44,108 nt of DNA from Ciceribacter sp. T2.26MG-112.2 (lineage in GTDB: Bacteria; Pseudomonadota; Alphaproteobacteria; Rhizobiales; Rhizobiaceae), in the NCBI RefSeq assembly GCF_900492205.1, contig NZ_UEYQ01000026.1:1-44108 (forward strand). Reading direction: 5' to 3'. The notes under the pieces are model-generated. The model saw nothing but the letters and a program-made list of their open reading frames with translations, was not told where the DNA came from and searched no databases. The position numbers and the translations under genes were made by a program. How positions within the stretch are numbered: position 1 is the first letter of the stretch; each line of letters starts with the position of its first letter. Positions 16,296-24,557 of this stretch are shown piece by piece.

Positions 16296-17615
16296 ATGGC
16301 AAACATCAGCATTTTCGGAATTGGTTATGTCGGCGTGGTGTCGGCAGCCTGTCTGGCCAATGACGGCCACACTGTGGTGGCGGTCGATGTCGACCCCACG
16401 AAAGTCGACAAGGTCAACGGCGGCGAAACACCCATCGTCGAGGCTGGTCTCGATACGCTCATCAAGAAGACCGTCGACCTGGGCCGGCTGAGCGCAACAC
16501 TGGATGTTGCCGAAGCCATTCGCACGACCGACATGTCCTTCGTCTGCGTTGGCACTCCGAGCGATCCCGACGGTTCCATCGGGCTCGCCTATGTCAAGCA
16601 GGCCTGCATCCAGATCGGCAAGGAAATCGCCCTGAAGGACGGCTTCCATTCGGTCGTCATCCGCTCGACCATCGTGCCGGGCACCATGGAAGCGGTCTGC
16701 ATTCCGCTTCTCGAGGAAGCCTCAGGGCGCATTGCCGGCGTGGACTTTGGCGTCGGCTATTATCCGGAATTCCTGCGCGAAAGCACCGCCATCGAGGATA
16801 ATTACAATCCAGGCCTGATCGTCTTCGGCGCCCTCGACGAGCCGACACTCGACATGCTGAAGGCGATCAATCGCGATCTTCCCTGCGAGATCAACGTCGT
16901 CTCGCTTTCGACCGCCGAAATGATCAAGTACACCAGCAATTCTTGGCGCGCGACCAAGATTAGCTTTGCCAATGAAATCGGCAATATCGCCAAATCACTT
17001 GGCATTGACGGTCAGCAGGTCATGCGGGTGCTGTGTTCCGACGGCAAGGTGAACATGTCGCCGTATTTCATGAGGCCGGGCTTTGCCTTTGGTGGCTCCT
17101 GCCTTCCCAAGGACGTCAGAGCGTTACGCCATCTGGCAGGCGCCAAGTCGACCAGCACGCCGCTGCTCGACGCGGTCCTGCTGGCCAATGCCCGCCAGAT
17201 CGAACGCGCCGAAGCCATGGTGGAGAATACCGGAGGCCGCTCCGTCGGCTTGGTCGGTGTCAGCTTCAAGGCCGGCACGGATGATCTGCGCGAAAGCCCG
17301 CTGGCCGATCTTGCCGCCCGTCTGATCGCTAAGGGATATGAACTCAAGATCTACGATCCGAGCGTCCGGGAAGCCTACAATCATCACATGACAGGCTCGG
17401 GTCGCGGCAACAATGCCATTCCGGATCTGAAGGACCGGCTGGTCGAGGGCATCGGCGAGTTGATCGACCAATCGGACGTGATCCTCCTTGGCAATCGTTA
17501 TGAAGAGACGATCAATCCGCTTTCGGATGCGATGAGCGAGAAATCCTTCGTCGACCTCGCTCGGCTACGGGCCGGACTGCGGTCCAACGGCCACTATGAA
17601 GGCATCTGCTGGTAG
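16296..17615 (+). CDS. algD: GDP-mannose 6-dehydrogenase
   Basis: This 439-residue cytosolic enzyme oxidises GDP-mannose to GDP-mannuronate with two NAD+, the committed step of alginate synthesis. The Rossmann motif is ISIFGIGYVGVVSAACLAND at the N terminus. The catalytic cysteine is Cys269 in AFGGSCLPKD, almost the same position as Cys268 of the Pseudomonas enzyme. STIVPGTMEAVCIPLLEE and NNHRAW-free central helices fit the UDP/GDP-sugar dehydrogenase fold, and length (436 in Pseudomonas) agrees. UDP-glucose dehydrogenase is the main alternative. The start motif and above all the alg8/alg44 genes directly behind it favour the GDP-mannose enzyme. It is first in a plus-strand operon running to 32191. 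Confidence 0.9.
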   Translation: MANISIFGIGYVGVVSAACLANDGHTVVAVDVDPTKVDKVNGGETPIVEAGLDTLIKKTVDLGRLSATLDVAEAIRTTDMSFVCVGTPSDPDGSIGLAYVKQACIQIGKEIALKDGFHSVVIRSTIVPGTMEAVCIPLLEEASGRIAGVDFGVGYYPEFLRESTAIEDNYNPGLIVFGALDEPTLDMLKAINRDLPCEINVVSLSTAEMIKYTSNSWRATKISFANEIGNIAKSLGIDGQQVMRVLCSDGKVNMSPYFMRPGFAFGGSCLPKDVRALRHLAGAKSTSTPLLDAVLLANARQIERAEAMVENTGGRSVGLVGVSFKAGTDDLRESPLADLAARLIAKGYELKIYDPSVREAYNHHMTGSGRGNNAIPDLKDRLVEGIGELIDQSDVILLGNRYEETINPLSDAMSEKSFVDLARLRAGLRSNGHYEGICW

Positions 17616-17625
17616 GAGAGGGCCG

Positions 17626-19077
17626 ATGCTAGGACATGCGCTCTATCTTTCGGCACTGGCACTTCTCGTCTTGATTCTGCCTCTCCAGCAATTGTCGGCC
17701 CATGCGGGTCTTGCCGCGACCGTCGGGCTGATCGGTGCCTGGCGCTATGGCTGGGGCCTCGTCAACTTCGTGCGCGCGCATGTCTTTATCCGCCTCGTTC
17801 ATCCAGAAAGGCGGAAAGCCGCAGAGGCGCGCTATCGCCAGCAGACCATCCCCGCCCATGCCTTCTTCCTCGTGACGAGTTTCAAGATCGAACCGGAAAT
17901 TTCGACCCGGGTCTATCGGTCGGTCTTCGCAGCCGCCAAGGCATCCCGCGGGGATGCCACCATCATTGCCTCCGTGGTCGAGGCCGCGGACGAGCGCCTG
18001 ATCCGCCGGCTCTACGAACTGACGCCCGGGATGGCGGAAAAGACACGGCTGATCATCGATCGCATCCCCGGCACCGGCAAGCGCGATGCGCTGGCAACCT
18101 CGCTTCGCCTGATCGCCGGGCAATGTCCAGGCGAACGCGACATCGTGATCCTCGTTGATGGCGACAGCTGTCCGCCCATCGACATCGTCGAACGCACGGC
18201 CCCCTATTTCACCGAGCCGGGCGTCGGAGCGCTGACCACCGACGAGCGCTGTGAGGTCAGCCAGGGGCGTCTGTTCCGCCACTGGTTCAATCTTCGCTTC
18301 ACCCAGCGCCAGATGATGATGTCGTCCATGGGGCTCTCGCGCCGGATCCTCACGCTGACGGGACGCATGTCGGTCTTCAGGGCAAACCTTGCCTGCAACG
18401 GCGATTTCATCCGCTGTGTCGAGCACGACAGCCTCGAACACTGGCGCCTGGGCCGGGTGACCTTTCTCACCGGAGACGACAAGTCCACCTGGTTCTGGTT
18501 GCTGCGCAACGGCTGGCTGATGCTCTATCTGCCCGATGTCGCCAGCCTTTCGATGGAGACCCAGCCGAAACCCGGTTTCGTCCCGTCCGCCGTGACGCTC
18601 ATGGTTCGCTGGTTCGGCAATATGCTGCGCACCAATGGCCGTGCGCTCGCGCTCGGCCCCCGCCGGATCGGCGCCTTCACCTGGTGGTCGCTTCTCGACC
18701 AGCGGATCTCCATGTGGACCACGCTTCTCGGTCCCGCCACCGTCATGGCCGCGGCGGCATTGATCGACCCCGTCATCCTACCGGCCTATATCGCCTGGGT
18801 TCTGGCCACCCGATATGTCTATTGCCTGGCCATGGTCAGTTTTCTCCCCGCATTTCCCATAAGCTACCCGTTTCTCCTCTACTTCAGTCAGGTTGTCGGT
18901 GCGGCCGTCAAGACCTACGTGCTGTTCCGGCTCGACCGGCAAAAGTGGACCCGGCAATCCGGCACGCGGCACACAACGCGACCACCTCTCCCGACCCATC
19001 TCAAGAATCTCTCGTCATCCTATCTGCATGCCCTCGCCACCGCCTGGCTTCTGCTCGCGGCCTTCGCTCTGAGTTGA
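17626..19077 (+). CDS. alg8: Alginate polymerase glycosyltransferase Alg8
   Basis: A 483-residue membrane GT2 enzyme that polymerises mannuronate from GDP-mannuronate and passes the chain across the inner membrane. Two N-terminal hydrophobic segments precede the glycosyltransferase domain. Catalytic landmarks are IVILVDGDSCPPID, a GRMSVFRANLACNGDF loop, HWRLGRVTFLTGDDKSTWFW and the later VRWFGNMLRTNGRAL, which matches the conserved Alg8 RxxGNMxRxxxR block. Four C-terminal spans follow (WWSLLDQRISMWTTLLGPAT onward). The start is ATG 17626 with GGAGAGG upstream, 10 bases after algD. An in-frame ATG at 17596 lies inside algD and is rejected. Length and order match the Pseudomonas gene (494 residues). 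Confidence 0.92.
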   Translation: MLGHALYLSALALLVLILPLQQLSAHAGLAATVGLIGAWRYGWGLVNFVRAHVFIRLVHPERRKAAEARYRQQTIPAHAFFLVTSFKIEPEISTRVYRSVFAAAKASRGDATIIASVVEAADERLIRRLYELTPGMAEKTRLIIDRIPGTGKRDALATSLRLIAGQCPGERDIVILVDGDSCPPIDIVERTAPYFTEPGVGALTTDERCEVSQGRLFRHWFNLRFTQRQMMMSSMGLSRRILTLTGRMSVFRANLACNGDFIRCVEHDSLEHWRLGRVTFLTGDDKSTWFWLLRNGWLMLYLPDVASLSMETQPKPGFVPSAVTLMVRWFGNMLRTNGRALALGPRRIGAFTWWSLLDQRISMWTTLLGPATVMAAAALIDPVILPAYIAWVLATRYVYCLAMVSFLPAFPISYPFLLYFSQVVGAAVKTYVLFRLDRQKWTRQSGTRHTTRPPLPTHLKNLSSSYLHALATAWLLLAAFALS

Positions 19078-19099
19078 GCCCGTAAGAAAAGGAAGAACC

Positions 19100-20257
19100 A
19101 TGTCTATGCACGACGAAATCGACCGGGATCGGGGGGACCTCTCGTCCAGCCAGGGCCGCCTTGTCTCGGACTTCCATGAGGGCAACGAACACCCCGCGAT
19201 GAGCATCCCGTTCACAGCGGTCGTTGACGGGCGCTCCTATGAGGGGATCTCCATTTCCTTGGTCGAGGCCCGCGTCTCGGGTCTGGCCGCCTTCGGCCTT
19301 GCCCAGGGCGAGCGCATGGCAAGCTTTCGCTTTGATTTCGGCCAGTTCCTCTTCTCCCTTCCGGTCGCAGTCACCTTCGCCGCCGTCAACAACGATACGG
19401 GCGAGATCACCCTCGCCTTTTCCGAGCCGGCCGGTCCCCACATGCCGCAACTGCGCTACATCCTCAATGCATGGCTTGCCGGAGACGTGATCAATCTTCA
19501 CGACATGCTTCAGGCCCGGGCTCGCCTGCCCAAGGCGTCTTCACGGTCCGAGCGCTATTCAAGGCCCGGAGTGGTGCACCGAGTGCTCGCCAGGACCACC
19601 GGCCTGTTGGCGACCACGGCGGCGACGGCCCTCTTCGTGTTCGCCGCCTCGGCACTGCTTTCCGACAGGTTGTTCCTGCATGAGTTGCAGGGTCCAGCCT
19701 TTGCTGTGTGGGACGGGCCTGTGCTGAGAGCGACCACCTCGGGCCAGTTGTCCTTCCTGGCAGAAGCCGCCGAAAAGGGGGAACCGCTCTACACGATCAT
19801 CACCTCCACTGGCAGTGCGGTGACCGCTGTCATGCCGTGCAATTGCGAGGTGAAACAACAGCTGACCGGCAGTGCCGATACCGTGCTGATGGGCGAACCG
19901 ATTGTCAGTCTTGCCGCGCCCTCCGCCGGGCTTGTCGTCGAGGCCCGCTTCTCCGCCGAGGATCTCAAGGCGTTGCGCGATGATGCGCGCCTGACGGTAA
20001 CAACGGCAGACGGCGCATCGCAGGCCGCAACTTACCTAAGGATTCTGCCCCATGCCAACGACGCCGATCCGGCAACCGCGGTCACCGTGCTGATGAATTC
20101 AGAGCCCCCCTTGGCTGTCAGCAATGCAGGAAAGCCGATCACCGTGACGATCGACACCACACCTTCCTGGCTTTCCTTTCTCGCTGCTGCGCGCGCGTCC
20201 GTCATCGCCCATCTGTCCAACCTGTTCGGAGCCTTGGCCCATGACAACGACATCTAA
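19100..20257 (+). CDS. alg44: Alginate co-polymerase Alg44 with degenerate PilZ domain
   Basis: A 385-residue partner of Alg8: an N-terminal PilZ domain (about 35-140) in the cytoplasm, one membrane span (167-187) and a periplasmic membrane-fusion-like region to the end. Homology to Pseudomonas Alg44 (389 residues) is clear: LRYILNAWLAGDVINLHDML corresponds to its LRHIITSHLSGELITMGDVL, and MPCNCEVKQQL to SPCDCVVAQQL. However, the c-di-GMP motif RxxxR before the first PilZ strand reads NEHPA (29-33), and the DxSxxG motif reads EARVSG (56-61). Both signatures are lost, so c-di-GMP control through this domain is doubtful. AAAAGGAAG precedes the ATG. The gene overlaps algA by 17 bases. Confidence 0.9.
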   Translation: MSMHDEIDRDRGDLSSSQGRLVSDFHEGNEHPAMSIPFTAVVDGRSYEGISISLVEARVSGLAAFGLAQGERMASFRFDFGQFLFSLPVAVTFAAVNNDTGEITLAFSEPAGPHMPQLRYILNAWLAGDVINLHDMLQARARLPKASSRSERYSRPGVVHRVLARTTGLLATTAATALFVFAASALLSDRLFLHELQGPAFAVWDGPVLRATTSGQLSFLAEAAEKGEPLYTIITSTGSAVTAVMPCNCEVKQQLTGSADTVLMGEPIVSLAAPSAGLVVEARFSAEDLKALRDDARLTVTTADGASQAATYLRILPHANDADPATAVTVLMNSEPPLAVSNAGKPITVTIDTTPSWLSFLAAARASVIAHLSNLFGALAHDNDI

Positions 20258-21746
20258 GATCTATCCGCTCATCCTTTGCGGCGGCTCCGGTACGAGGCTT
20301 TGGCCCCTGTCACGCGAAGAACAGCCAAAGCAGTTCCAGCCGATCAACGGCGTCGGATCGCTGACATTTTTCCAAGAAACGATCCAGCGCCACCGCGGAG
20401 GCTTCTTTGCCAATCCGATCGTCTCCGTCGCCACTCGTCACCTGAAGGTCGCGGCTCGGCAACTCCACGAGGTCCAGTGCAAGGCGCACATCATCGCCGA
20501 ACCCTTAGCCCGCAACACCGGCCCGGCCGTTCTCGCTGCAGCCCTGCATGTCGGCGGAGCGGACCCGGACGCCGTTCTGATCGTGCTGCCATCGGACCAC
20601 GTTATCGATGGCGATCTCAACGCCCTTGTCCTGACCATGCACAAGGCCGCCCATGATGGATTCATCGTGACCTTCGGCATCCGGCCGACTTTCCCGGAAA
20701 CCGGTTACGGCTACATCATGGATGGGGGAGCGTTCGATAACTATGCCGGCCTCCATCGTGTCGAACGTTTCGTCGAAAAGCCGGAACTGCCGATTGCCCG
20801 CTCCCTGTTCGAAACTGGCTTCGCCTATTGGGCATCGGGTATCAGCATGTTTCGCGCCGACAAGATCGTCGCCGAATACCGCAGGCATGATCCGCAGACC
20901 TACGAGGCCGTGCTCGCTGCGACCAACGCGGCCATGCCCCTCGACGATCACCACGGCATCGTCCTTTCGGCACCCCATTTCGCCAATGCCGTCAGCCTGC
21001 CAACGGAAAAGGCCGTATTCGAACGCACCGCCGATATAGCCCTTGCGCCGGCCAACATCGGCTGGGACGACGTCGGCGCCTGGAGCGCGCTACATGCGAT
21101 TGGAGCCAAATGCAAAAGCGGCAATGTCACATCGGGCGATGTCATGCTGCATGACACCACCGAATCCCTGGTGCGTGGTGGTGATCGCCTGGTAGCGGTC
21201 GTCGGCATGAGCGACGTGATCATCGTTGATACCGACGATGCCCTTTTGGTCGTATCGAAAAAGCAGGCCCAGGATGTCAAGAAGATCGTCGAGAAACTCA
21301 TTGCCTCGCGGCGATCCGAAGCGACCTCGCACCGGCGACAACAGACGGATTGGGGAAGCCTGAAGCCCATGCATTCGGGCACGGGCTTTTCCATGAACCT
21401 GATGACCATCGATCCCGGCAAACAGGCCCGGATAGTCGGCGGCAGGCACCGCAGCCACATCGTCACCGTGCTTGCGGGATCGGTTCACCTCAAATCCGGC
21501 GCGATGGGGATGCCCGTCCATGCCGGCAATGCCGAGATGTTCCTCAGCAGTGATTTCGCGCTGGTCAGCAACTATTCGGATCTGCCAGCGGAACTGATCG
21601 AGATTACCTGCGAGGTCGGGCTGCAATCGACCAACCCCTTGTCTGCGCAAATGACCGGATCCGTCGGGGTGCCAATTGCCGTCCCGCTCACCGTTGCACC
21701 GCTTGGCGGGCTTGTGCAGGCCATCGGAGCGGACGACTATGCCTAG
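20241..21746 (+). CDS. algA: Mannose-1-phosphate guanylyltransferase with degenerate isomerase domain
   Basis: A 501-residue protein in the family of bifunctional AlgA/XanB enzymes. The guanylyltransferase half is intact: LCGGSGTRLWPLSREEQPKQ at 12-31, LPSDHVI, FPETGYGYIMDGG and RVERFVEKPELPIA, so it should make GDP-mannose. The C-terminal cupin-like half (about 370-490), which in relatives isomerises fructose-6-phosphate and mannose-6-phosphate, has lost its signature. The conserved QMHHHRAEHW is IVGGRHRSHI here, and the conserved EVQSGxYLGEDD end is EITCEVGLQS. Isomerase activity is therefore unlikely, and mannose-6-phosphate must come from another gene. The start overlaps alg44 by 17 bases and the stop overlaps the next gene by 8. 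Confidence 0.85.
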   Translation: MTTTSKIYPLILCGGSGTRLWPLSREEQPKQFQPINGVGSLTFFQETIQRHRGGFFANPIVSVATRHLKVAARQLHEVQCKAHIIAEPLARNTGPAVLAAALHVGGADPDAVLIVLPSDHVIDGDLNALVLTMHKAAHDGFIVTFGIRPTFPETGYGYIMDGGAFDNYAGLHRVERFVEKPELPIARSLFETGFAYWASGISMFRADKIVAEYRRHDPQTYEAVLAATNAAMPLDDHHGIVLSAPHFANAVSLPTEKAVFERTADIALAPANIGWDDVGAWSALHAIGAKCKSGNVTSGDVMLHDTTESLVRGGDRLVAVVGMSDVIIVDTDDALLVVSKKQAQDVKKIVEKLIASRRSEATSHRRQQTDWGSLKPMHSGTGFSMNLMTIDPGKQARIVGGRHRSHIVTVLAGSVHLKSGAMGMPVHAGNAEMFLSSDFALVSNYSDLPAELIEITCEVGLQSTNPLSAQMTGSVGVPIAVPLTVAPLGGLVQAIGADDYA

Positions 21747-23112
21747 AGCCGTCCTCATCCTGGCGCTCATCGCGATCTTTTTACCGACAGCCCCCGCCGG
21801 TGCGGGAGAGCCCGCCATATCGGGCCGTCTGGAGCCGACAGGCGTCTCGCAGCAAAGGGTCAGCAAATCGGCGATCGGCCTTCTCCTGCCGGTTCTGACC
21901 GCCACGGCCGGCAAAGGCTTCCTCGCCGAGATCTCGGCCTATGTGCCCATGACGAGGAAGGCGATTGTGGTGGAGAGCGGGACGCTGAGCCTCAAAGAGC
22001 TCCTAGCTCTCCAGCCGGAGACAGGACTGGTGAAGCTGCCGGACGGTTATCGGCTGCGCTCGCCGTTGATCATCTGGCACGGTGCCAGCCTGCGGATTGC
22101 AAAGGGCGAAACCCTCCTTCTGGATGGAAGCCAAGGCGCATTCATCGTCAATGCCGGAACGCTTGACATCAACGGCGCCTCGGTTAGCGGCCTGGCCAGC
22201 GGCGCATATCGCCCGTTCATCCTGACGGCGTCGGGCGCCAGCGCCCGGATGAGCAATAGCAGCTTTTCAAGCCTCGGCTTCGGCGAGGAGCCGGAAACCG
22301 CGGGCCTGGCCTTTATCGGCCGAGGCCTGCCTGTGGCCGGCGATGTGGTGGATGTGCACGCCAATCGCTTCTCCCACGTCAACGGATTGGTGCTGATCAA
22401 GGCAAGCCATGCAAGGATAGCGAGGAACAGCTTCGAAGACAGCGGCAGGACAGCGCTTGCGCTGATCGCATCGGCGGACATCCAGATTCGCGACAATATC
22501 GTAATCGGTTCGCTCGGCCATGGTCTCAAGCTTAGCCGGGGCAGTTCATCGCTCGAAATCACAGGCAATATTCTTGGTGACAATGCCGGACACGGTATTT
22601 TTGTCGATACCGGCACGGTCCTCGCCCGTATCGCTAACAACAGCGTCGATTCCAGCGGCAAATCCGGCATCGCCGTTCGTGGCAGCGCCTGCATCGAGAT
22701 CCTCAGCAACCTGATAAAGACAAGCGGGGTAAGCGGGGTTGCCATCACAGACAGTTTCGCCGCGACGGTAGCGCGCAACACCCTGACCGGCAACCGGACG
22801 GGACTCTCCCTCCAGGGACAGCGTGGCGAAGCGGCCAGCCTGGTGTCGGAAAACCACTTCCGCCGCAATCAGGTCGGCATCCGCGCCGACGGCCGTGGTG
22901 ATCTCAAGCTGAACGGCAATGATTTCTCCGAACAATGGCCAAGATTGTTCTCCGGCTCGATCGTCGACAAGACGGGGCGTTATCTCACGGCCGCTCAGGC
23001 AGGGCGCGGATCGCTCTTCACCTTCGCCTCCAATGCCGAAGCCGCAACGGTCGACCAGGCCCAATTTTCCGCTTTCGCCCTTTCATCCTGCTACAGCAAG
23101 GCTGGCGGCTGA
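21739..23112 (+). CDS. AlgG-like periplasmic right-handed beta-helix protein (mannuronan epimerase family, no DPHD motif)
   Basis: A 457-residue exported protein. The signal peptide is MPRAVLILALIAIFLPTAPA with cleavage after AGA. Residues about 130-400 are parallel beta-helix repeats (patterns such as NGLVLIKASHARIARNSFED, IQIRDNIVIGSLGHGLKLSR, LARIANNSVDSSGKSGIAVR). AlgG of Pseudomonas is such a helix, which epimerises mannuronate to guluronate and protects the chain in the periplasm. Here the catalytic DPHD motif is absent; the matching coil reads ALALIASAD. The protein is also shorter than AlgG (543). It may act only as a scaffold. The frame is open from 21676, but ATG 21739 overlapping the algA stop is the start that gives the signal peptide. 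Confidence 0.75.
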   Translation: MPRAVLILALIAIFLPTAPAGAGEPAISGRLEPTGVSQQRVSKSAIGLLLPVLTATAGKGFLAEISAYVPMTRKAIVVESGTLSLKELLALQPETGLVKLPDGYRLRSPLIIWHGASLRIAKGETLLLDGSQGAFIVNAGTLDINGASVSGLASGAYRPFILTASGASARMSNSSFSSLGFGEEPETAGLAFIGRGLPVAGDVVDVHANRFSHVNGLVLIKASHARIARNSFEDSGRTALALIASADIQIRDNIVIGSLGHGLKLSRGSSSLEITGNILGDNAGHGIFVDTGTVLARIANNSVDSSGKSGIAVRGSACIEILSNLIKTSGVSGVAITDSFAATVARNTLTGNRTGLSLQGQRGEAASLVSENHFRRNQVGIRADGRGDLKLNGNDFSEQWPRLFSGSIVDKTGRYLTAAQAGRGSLFTFASNAEAATVDQAQFSAFALSSCYSKAGG

Positions 23113-23113
23113 C

Positions 23114-24547
23114 ATGGTATTCTCATCCGAAATCTTCCTATTCCTCTTCCTGCCGTCGTTTCTCGCGGCCTATTATCTGACGCCGACCCATTTGAGATCC
23201 TATACGATCGTCATCGGCTCCTACCTCTTTTACGCCTGGTGGCGGGTCGATTTCCTCGGCCTTCTGTTTGCCACGACGGTCTGGGTCTACGTCTTTGCGC
23301 GGCTGATCGAGCGTAATCTCGAGAGTCCCCGGGCCCGATGGCATCTCACGGTCGGCATCGGCGGCTGCCTGCTTGTCCTTGCCGTGTTCAAATACCTGAA
23401 TTTCTTCGTTGACAGCATCGCCACGCTGCTGGGAACCACGCCGGAAGCACTCGGCTTCCACTGGCGGCTGATCCTGCCGATCGGCATCTCCTTCTATATC
23501 TTCCAGTCCGTGAGCTATCTGATCGACGTCTATCGGCGCGACACCCCGGCGACCTGCAGCTTTATCGATCTGGCCGCCTTCAAGGCACTGTTCCCACAGT
23601 TGATCGCCGGTCCGATCCTTCGGTTTCGCGATCTGGCCGATCAGTTTCGCTATCGTGAGCACAGCCTCGAGAAGTTCGCCGACGGTACGGCCCTGTTCGT
23701 AGTCGGCCTTGCCAAGAAAGTGCTGATCGCCGACTCCATCGCACCGCTGGCCAATGCCGTTTTTGCCGCCGACGCCCCGACCGCCGACGAAGCCTGGCTG
23801 GGCGCCATCGCCTATATGCTGCAGCTCTACTTCGATTTCTCCGGCTACAGCAACATGGCTTGCGGACTTGGTCTGATGATCGGGTTCCAGTTCGTCCGGA
23901 ATTTTGACGCGCCATATATCAGCCGAAGCATCACGGAGTTCTGGCGCCGCTGGCACATCAGTCTTTCCACTTGGCTGCGCGATTATCTCTACATCCCGCT
24001 CGGCGGCAGCCGTCTCGGCGGGGTCCGTACCTATGTGAACTTGCTCATCGTCATGATGCTCGGCGGTTTATGGCACGGCGCGAACTGGACCTTTGTCGTG
24101 TGGGGCACCTGGCATGGCAGCCTGCTTGCCGTCGAACGCGCCACCGGCTGGGACAGGCGCGCCGCCTGTTACTGGTATGCACTCCCGCTCACCCTGCTGT
24201 TGGTTCTCATTGGATGGGTCGCCTTCCGCTCCGACGACATGTCGAGGGCCTTCGCCCTCTATGCCGGAATGCTCGGTTTCAACGGCTGGGGCATCTCGCC
24301 TGCCATGGCGATATCGTTCACACGGGAGGCTACAGCCACGATGGCAATCGCCGCCGTGCTGGTCTGCATTGAGCCCAGACTGCGTGATGGACTGCAAGGC
24401 GACGCGAGCTGGACCATCCCGTCCGATGGCAGCGTGGCCGCACGGCAGTCCCTTGTCACGCCACTGGCCATGCTTCTTCTCGCAACCGTGACGGTCCTCA
24501 AGCTTGCCGACGGCACCTACTCACCCTTTCTCTACTTCCAGTTCTAG
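23114..24547 (+). CDS. algI: Alginate O-acetyltransferase AlgI (MBOAT)
   Basis: A 477-residue multi-span inner-membrane protein that moves acetyl groups to the periplasmic acetylation proteins. It begins MVFSSEIFLFLFLPSFLAAY, as AlgI does. MBOAT features are LILPIGISFYIFQSVSYLID, QLIAGPILRFRDL, LYFDFSGYSNMACGLGLMIG, EFWRRWHISLSTWLRDYLYI and GGLWHGANWTFVVWG. The active-site histidine is His321, nearly the same position as His322 in Pseudomonas. The ATG is 1 base after the preceding stop. It is somewhat shorter than the 520-residue Pseudomonas protein, mostly at the C terminus. Confidence 0.93.
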   Translation: MVFSSEIFLFLFLPSFLAAYYLTPTHLRSYTIVIGSYLFYAWWRVDFLGLLFATTVWVYVFARLIERNLESPRARWHLTVGIGGCLLVLAVFKYLNFFVDSIATLLGTTPEALGFHWRLILPIGISFYIFQSVSYLIDVYRRDTPATCSFIDLAAFKALFPQLIAGPILRFRDLADQFRYREHSLEKFADGTALFVVGLAKKVLIADSIAPLANAVFAADAPTADEAWLGAIAYMLQLYFDFSGYSNMACGLGLMIGFQFVRNFDAPYISRSITEFWRRWHISLSTWLRDYLYIPLGGSRLGGVRTYVNLLIVMMLGGLWHGANWTFVVWGTWHGSLLAVERATGWDRRAACYWYALPLTLLLVLIGWVAFRSDDMSRAFALYAGMLGFNGWGISPAMAISFTREATATMAIAAVLVCIEPRLRDGLQGDASWTIPSDGSVAARQSLVTPLAMLLLATVTVLKLADGTYSPFLYFQF

Positions 24548-24557
24548 GAGATCTTGG

